64,000 nucleotides of DNA from Haberlea rhodopensis (Eukaryota; Streptophyta; Magnoliopsida; Lamiales; Gesneriaceae): positions 992,001 through 1,056,000 of the forward strand of contig CAJQUN010000036.1 in the NCBI GenBank assembly GCA_907163345.1, written 5' to 3'. Positions within the stretch are counted from its first letter, which is position 1, and every line of letters begins with the position of its first letter. Shown here piece by piece: positions 57,772 to 64,000 of this stretch. Made by a program: the position numbers and the translations under genes. Under the pieces are notes generated by a model. That model ran no database searches, was not told the origin of the DNA, and was given only the letters and a program-made list of their open reading frames with translations.

Positions 57772-60002
57772 TGTAAGGACCCCCGTGCCCTTAATCCGTT
57801 ATTAGTGTATTAAGCCATATCATTAGTGCATATAATCATACTATCACGGGAAAAACCATATGCAAGTGCAACACCATATGCTATCCAGAAAATTTCTTGC
57901 ATTTAAACCACATAATATTCAAATTCCCCAACCATGATTATCCATATAGCATGCACCCTCATAATACACTAACATACTCTTAGTTCATTTAGCAATTCTA
58001 TATCTAATTGCGTGTAAACCATAAATGAACAGAGAAGAGCCGTAGCCCGTTTATACATTCCATATACACGTAATATGTACTCACATAAGAGCACCCCAAT
58101 GAATAAGCGTGTATCTAATGTATAAAACACTCTGCTGGATACCGTTACTGGTGCTTCGATCCTGGAAGCACCTCTCAAGCGCAACTCGATCTCGACTCTG
58201 GATCTGAGCGCCTATCCATCCAGCTCTGGTACCTCGATCCTGGAAGTACCTCAATCAACAGCCCGAGCTCAACTCCAAAGCTGCTGCTACACCTATACCA
58301 CCTGCCCCAACAGAGACAGCCCCCACACGGGGTGAGCATACCAATATCCCAATCCAATAACCACAACAATACAATTCATAATTTACAACAATGTAAATGC
58401 TATGAAATACAAAATATACTCCCTGGATGGCATCATCCTCATCCGGGGTTTCCTGTACTGTCCCTGTTCTCAAAACACTGAAACCATCAAATTCCCAAAT
58501 GCCAGTTAATCATTACATTGATTAACAATTCTATGAGCCATATACCAATGTCATAATCAATAACATCAAATCATTAAACAATGATTATAGACAATCCATG
58601 TTTCTCACTTATGGTTTCATAGTTCTATTTCATTGCTCGCTCTACAATAGCGGCATTCCATTTCCACGCATGCTCGATGGCAGCGACGTCATAATCGATG
58701 TTCGCTCACAGGCGACAACATCCCAATCATTACTCGCTCAAAAGCGGCACCATGCAATTCTCAATGCATATATAGATATTTGAAGCAAGTACAATAAACC
58801 ATGCATTTCAATCTCCGTTTATTGCTAATACCATGTGTCATGCATTTCCACACACATTCATTGCAATACAGTGTACCAAGCACTCAACAATTGCAATTAT
58901 ATTAAAGGGCTATGCTCGTACGTCATACGTACCTTAAAATTCCGTAGTCCGAATCAAACTTTGCCTTGGTCCCGTTACCCGATTAATATGTGCTAACACA
59001 CAAAATAACTCACAATTATTTATGAGCACACAACATATACCCAAGCATGAATCAAACCCCAAATACATCATCAATGTACCCATATAAGCTCCCAAAAAAT
59101 TTGAGAATTTTTTTTTTTTTAAAAAAAATTCACTATTCATCCCTACCGATCGATCGGTAGAAGCTACCGATCGATCGGTAGAACCCAGATTTTTCATATT
59201 TCGCTACGGCATTCGACCGATCGATCGGTAACTCCTACCGATCGATCGGTAGAACCCTGAAACCCGAAAATCACCATTTTTAAGAGCTTGAAACCCCCAC
59301 CAACCATACACCAACTCCTCCCAACCCAAAACCACAACAAATCCGCACCCAAGGACCTCCAACAAGGGTGTTAAACTCAAATTAAACAAACACAAAAGAT
59401 TTTATGATTTTCACCAAAATCACCCAAACCAAATCAAACCCAAAACTCAACCAAATTCAACAAAATTACAATCAAATCAAAGCTACAATAGAGGAGAAGG
59501 AGATTACCAGCTTTTCTTCAAGAAATCCGGCCCCTAAATCGTGTTCCCAACGATTTCCATTGAAGGGGAAAGAGGGGAAGGGTTTTGGGGTGAGAGAGGC
59601 GAGAGAGAGGGAGAGGAGAGGAATAGAATGGATTCCAAATGACGGAATCCCGAGTCCAACTGGTATATATAGCAAAAATGCCCCAGAATACCAATACTTC
59701 CACAAATACATCATGATTCATTAAAAATCATCTGTTTTAAAAAACTCTCTCTCCTACACCAAATCCCCAGACTGGCCCCAACATAAGGCACCCCGGACAC
59801 CAAGTCCCACCAAAAACCCAACACATAGGTTTTTCACCAAAATGAGGATACAATCTCATCCTTTGGATCCAACGATCCCAAATGCCCGATTTAGCAACCT
59901 CGGGAGATGCCAAACCGCAATTAATTCCTAATTGCCACAATTAAAAATCCATCAAGGATTAATACCACACCGGGATTAACACCGTAATCCCCGGACATCA
60001 CA
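57772..60002 (-). repeat. 3' LTR of LARD2 (2231 bp)
   Basis: Minus-strand TGTGATGTCCGG...CCTTACA. The TATATATAGC-type TATA candidate (59662-59673) aligns with one in LARD1. It carries four CGATCGATCG palindromes at 59147-59248 that LARD1 lacks, and is otherwise shorter by about 220 bp. Confidence 0.83.
59147..59248. repeat. Two CGATCGATCG pairs in the LARD2 LTR
   Basis: Starts are 59147, 59168, 59218 and 59239, giving steps 21, 50, 21. The first two extend to 18-bp perfect palindromes (CTACCGATCGATCGGTAG) separated by three bases. The flank CTACC...GGTAG differs from those of the Tat/Athila-like and chromovirus arrays. They lie about 415 bp downstream of the TATA candidate in the element's sense. 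Confidence 0.93.
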
Positions 60003-60016
60003 ATTATCCCCCACTA
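60003..60016 (-). other. Polypurine tract of LARD2
   Basis: The minus strand reads TAGTGGGGGATAAT directly before the LTR start TGTGATG, preceded by TTTCGAGGACGAATTTTAT. The chromovirus 3' end has the same order of elements. Confidence 0.85.
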
Positions 60017-62409
60017 ATAAAATTCGTCCTCGAAATTTGCACCGGCATACTTTACGTAGCACCAGGACTACACAAACAAGGTAAAGCCACAACCCCGATT
60101 CTGGACCACAATAGGATCGAATCACTAACTGCGAGAACACCAATCTCGCATCAAGCTCTACAATAGAGCAAATGCCAAAACCAATATAAACCCGAAAGAT
60201 AACAACATACCTCGACGTGAATCGTCCCAGAAGTCAGTCCACATGACTGCAAATCAATCAAAACCCCATTGGTTCTAACATAGATATCTCTTAATGATAT
60301 CCACCACTCGTCCACGATGCTTAACACACATCGTTAAGATGGGAACCACTAGTATACAATCAGTATACTCCCGGAAAAATCCGGTTTCGCTTTCCTGATC
60401 ATCTCCTCCAAAGGAGTAGTTGCACCTCTTGCAATCCGGATCGGGTAAACCACGGTCACTAATCCAAACAAAACACATCACCACAGAAGTCTAAAACAAG
60501 GTGTTCCAAGAAATCCCATCTTGGTCCAAAACACACTATCGAGACTCCACAATGTCTCAAGTTCCACAGGGGACATGCAAGACAAACAATTGCATTCCCA
60601 AACACGTGTCGACCGTGACACTAAACAAATCCGAATCCTGGCCATCCTTCATTTATCCTGGGATTCAACAATCCTAAAACAGGAAGGCTATCGAATTATC
60701 CAACAAGAACTACCATGGTTCCAAAACACGACAATCCCTCCTCAGGGGAAGTCAAACGGACCTCACGATTATTCCTCGGAATACATCGTGCCATCGAGAT
60801 TACCAATCTCAAATTGCCACAATCTCCCACCGGAGATTCATCAAACCAAACACACTAATCCGACGTTCAACAATGAACGAAATAGAGTTGGCATTCGTAT
60901 ACACACACGGGTATACATGCCTAAGCACCAACACAACAGGCACACTCAAAGCAATAGACTCGGGTATCTCCAAGCATACCCAAAGTCCCAAAATCTGCTG
61001 TCAAACCTCGATCATTCTCACTCCACGGAGAATGGTGGTCGACAGACCAAAGCCAAAGGGTGTGATTTCAACATCAACACCACACAACCAAAGCAATGAA
61101 TCTCCCAAAAGATTCAACCGGCAGGTATATCAACACTGCCTTTCTCACAAGGATAATGTCATGAATCCATGACCCTCCAACCTCGAACCACCATCCGGAA
61201 AAACTGGATATACATACCAACATATATCTCGGAATCAAAATATGCAATTGGTTCAGAATAGTGCATCGAAGCCACTATCATCAAATCGAAACTCGTATAC
61301 GCCATGTATACTCAAACAACGATGCCCTGTACTATTGCCATAGTACTCCACACTCGAGCATCACTCCAGAGACGTCTCCTCGAACGTCTCACTGGAAGCA
61401 CGAAGCCATTACCTAGTCCAACACTAGTAGGGCTTACCCTGGTTGATTCACGATCAACCCTCAACCAAAACTAGCTGCCTCCATGACAGTACAACCCAAA
61501 TCTCTCCAAGAGATAAAGTCAATATAGTAGTGTCACTCCACTAACTATACCACACAATTACAATTGTGACTTCCGTCGCATACCATATGCAAAGATGCTC
61601 AACCAGAGCTAACAACGACTTGTCGACGCTCACGTTGGTATTTCCAACAAAATTGAGTTGTCCCAAAACAAGCCTCTTAAAACATTTGACGTATAAACGT
61701 CTTCGTGAGGTATTCTCTGCCTTAATTATCAAGCCACAAAGAGACTACAAAAGTCTACCAAAAGTCCTCATCGTATCATCATACGATTCACTGAACTCGA
61801 ATCCAACGAGCAGTATAACGACAATCAAAAGCACGCTATAACATTGTCACGATATCTGGCTAATAAGCGCTGCCTCCAAAGGCTCATATCAAGCCTACCA
61901 ACGTCTCATACGTACCACCCGGTATACCATACCGTAACATCCACTTAGAGGAGTGGGTCATCACCCAATATGCCTCTAAAACCAAAGCATAATGGACATC
62001 CCGGTGTCCTTGCTCAACCACGAAGCAATCCTAATCCATTAGGACTTATCCCACACCCTCGGGGTGAGTGTGATCACACCTACCGTAGATCACAACAACA
62101 AGCGAGTAGTTTCCTCAAGGACTACTCTTACCACCAATCACTTGGCCTAAGCCAAACCAGCGAGTATACCCAAGAGTATCATTACTCGAACAATATAGAC
62201 ACCAAAAATGTGCTGCGGTACAATCCCTGTATGGTGCACCCAATAATTCTTCGAGCAACCTGCTCGGCATAATGGTCTCGTCAACTAGTGACCCAGACAT
62301 TACCATGTGCTCACCAAGGGCGCTCAAACCATACAACTCAATACATAACATAAATGCATTAATCATCAAAACGACGCTACACGTCTACATAGAACATCAA
62401 CTGTGTCAT

Positions 62410-62522
62410 CGTCATCCCGTGACGGCATATGTCAACATATGACATCCAATTAATATCGTCAAACATATGACGGTACATGTCAATACACAACATCCATAAT
62501 CTCATCGTCAAACACATGACGT
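62410..62522 (-). repeat. GTCA/TGAC mini-hairpin series in LARD2
   Basis: CGTCA...TGACG (62410-62424), TGTCA...TGACA (62430-62444), CGTCA...TGACG (62457-62472) and another CGTCA...TGACG near 62506-62521. In two places LARD2 has full CGTCA/TGACG arms where LARD1 has mismatched or T-A ends. Confidence 0.65.
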
Positions 62523-62669
62523 ATATAACATGTACTATCCACAATGATGCTAACAAAAGTAATACGCAATACCTCATCGCTATCAAGATAGCGGAATACC
62601 TGTATCCATCGTCCACCAGCGGTACACAAGTAGCATCCATCGCTCGTAGGTGACATAATCCAGCGCTAC

Positions 62670-63430
62670 GCACATAGCGGTATAACCCATCGCTATAGAA
62701 TCAGCGGCATGATCTCTCGTCATAGAGTCAGCGGCATAAGACATCGCTATAGATATCCGGCGGTATGAACCATCGCCATAGGTGTAGCGGAATGACCCGT
62801 CGCTATGTAATATCTGATGGCACGAATCATCGTCAATAGAATACCCGACGGCATGAACCATCGCCAATAGAATAGCGGAATGAGACATCGCTATCAATAT
62901 ATCCGGCGGCAAGAACCATCGCCAATCAATATAGCGGAATGAACCGTCGCTATCAATATACCTGGCGGCATGAACCATCGCCAATCAATATAGCGGAATG
63001 AACCATCGCTATCAATATACCTGGCGGCATGAACCATCGCCAATCAATATAGCGGAAAGAACCATCGCTATCAATATACCTGGCGGCATGAACCATCGCC
63101 AATCAATATAGCGGAACGAACCATCGCTATCAATATACCTGGCGGCATGAACCATCGCCAATCAATATAGCGGAACGAACCATCGCTATCAATATACCTG
63201 GCGGCATGAACCATCGCCAATCAATATAGCGGAATGAACCATCGCTATCAATATACCTGGCGGCATGAACCATCGCCAATCAATATAGCGGAATGAACCA
63301 TCGCTATCAATATACCTGGCGGCATGAACCATCGCCAATCAATATAGCGGAATGAACCATCGCTATCAATATACCTGGCGGCATGAACCATCGCCAATCA
63401 ATATAGCGGAATGAACCATCGCTATCAATA
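62670..63430 (-). repeat. 59-bp hairpin tandem repeat, LARD2 (about 9 regular units)
   Basis: Same 59-bp unit and paired TAGCG/CGCTA and TGGCG/CGCCA half-units as LARD1, regular from about 62900. Most units share CCATCGCTAT and TACCTGG variants, different from the CCGTCGCTAT and TATCTGG of LARD1. So each array has been homogenised separately. Confidence 0.85.
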
Positions 63431-63459
63431 TATCCGATCCCTAGTCATTGTCACGGTAG

Positions 63460-63890
63460 TGTATTTTAATGCCCCTCGCTCAAATAAAACATGCGGTACT
63501 CCCACCCCTCGCTTCTCATATAGGCGGCATAGAATAACCTCGCTTAAATGGACATGCGGCGCTCCCACCCCTCGCTTCATATTTTAGCGGCAAATATTCT
63601 TTCCTCGCCTCATATGATAACCACGCTTCAATGTGACATGCGGCGCTCCCACCCCTCGCTTCACATTTTAGCGGCACAAAATAATAAATAGCGGCAAGCA
63701 TTTAAAATCATCACTCATCCATAACAATGACTCATGGGATATTCACCAAGTATTTCATCCATACCTGCATCACAAAGCATAATCCATATTCCAACATACA
63801 TCATAATGAGTGTATTTTAATGCACCTCGCTCAAATGCGACATGCGGTACTCCCACCCCTGGCTTCAACATTTGGCGGCAAAGCATTAAA
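63460..63890 (-). repeat. CCCCTCGCTT...GCGG hairpin repeats in LARD2
   Basis: Units such as GCGGCGCTCCCACCCCTCGCTT recur near 63494, 63555, 63642 and 63845, alternating with AGCGGCA boxes. This is the counterpart of 2700-3160 in LARD1, but with a different unit sequence. Confidence 0.6.
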
Positions 63891-64000
63891 ATCATCACTA
63901 CATGTACACATGCAACCACAATGCATAATTCCATGATGTATATAAAACGCAGGTTACCGTTTCGTGTCTTTCAACCATGGCCTTAGCCTTTCACGTCATA

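Larger units (their letters stand above)
57772..64000 (-). mobile_element. LARD2: second copy of the large non-coding LTR element, 3' LTR plus internal region
   Basis: On the minus strand the internal region (64000 to 60003) is followed by a polypurine tract and a 3' LTR (60002 to 57772). It is collinear with LARD1 but covers the opposite end; its 5' LTR should start a few hundred bp beyond base 64000. The interior again lacks any pol or gag motif. A 133-codon minus-strand frame (62583-62984) has a close counterpart in LARD1 (1965-2366), but its composition follows the hairpin repeats. Confidence 0.82.

Overview
This is nuclear DNA from a flowering plant, probably a eudicot. The evidence is plant LTR-retrotransposon lineages (Tat/Athila-like, a Tekay/Del-like chromovirus, Ty1/copia), a hAT transposon, a multi-exon plant DRB-type dsRNA-binding protein gene, and a nuclear copy of plastid DNA (psaA-psaB-rps14). 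Most of the 64 kb is nested, decayed transposable elements. The only convincing host genes are the DRB gene (36.5-39.9 kb, minus) and a frameshifted kinase-regulator-like gene (41.7-42.4 kb, minus).

Layout: 1-6043 is the 5' LTR and internal region of a large non-coding LTR element (called LARD1 here, minus). It interrupts the gag of a Tat/Athila-like element that runs to 11435 (AthX, plus, pol lost, 3' LTR_A). Next come Ele2 (about 11436-17345, minus, gag only, LTR_C and LTR_B) and Ele3 (17346-22575, minus, gag-protease plus a scrap of integrase, LTR_D). The left ends of these insertions all lie outside the window, which fits a nest Ele3 > Ele2 > AthX > LARD1. An unassigned repeat fills 22576-24322. 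A Tekay-like chromovirus occupies 24323-33507 as LTR-internal-LTR-partial internal, with gag-pol broken by several frameshifts and a stop. The gene island follows (about 34.8-42.4 kb). A plastid-derived segment (43451-47835) is split by a 1664-bp solo LTR with perfect 5-bp target duplications. After AT-rich DNA come a Ty1/copia fragment (53.2-54.5 kb) and a hAT transposase relic (54.6-56.8 kb). A second non-coding element, LARD2 (57772 to the window end, minus), closes the window.

The most unusual signal is a shared architecture in the non-coding parts of these elements. The 10-bp palindrome CGATCGATCG occurs about 43 times as exact copies (chance expectation about 0.06 in 64 kb). It comes in pairs whose starts are 21-22 bp apart (two helical turns), and the pairs recur every 62-72 bp in most arrays. 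The geometry recurs in Tat/Athila-like LTRs, the chromovirus LTR, one of two LARD LTRs and one internal region, while the bases flanking the palindrome differ by family but often stay self-complementary. The same elements also carry arrays of tiny hairpins whose stems co-vary while the loop stays constant. Both patterns are read directly from the sequence; any function is inference.
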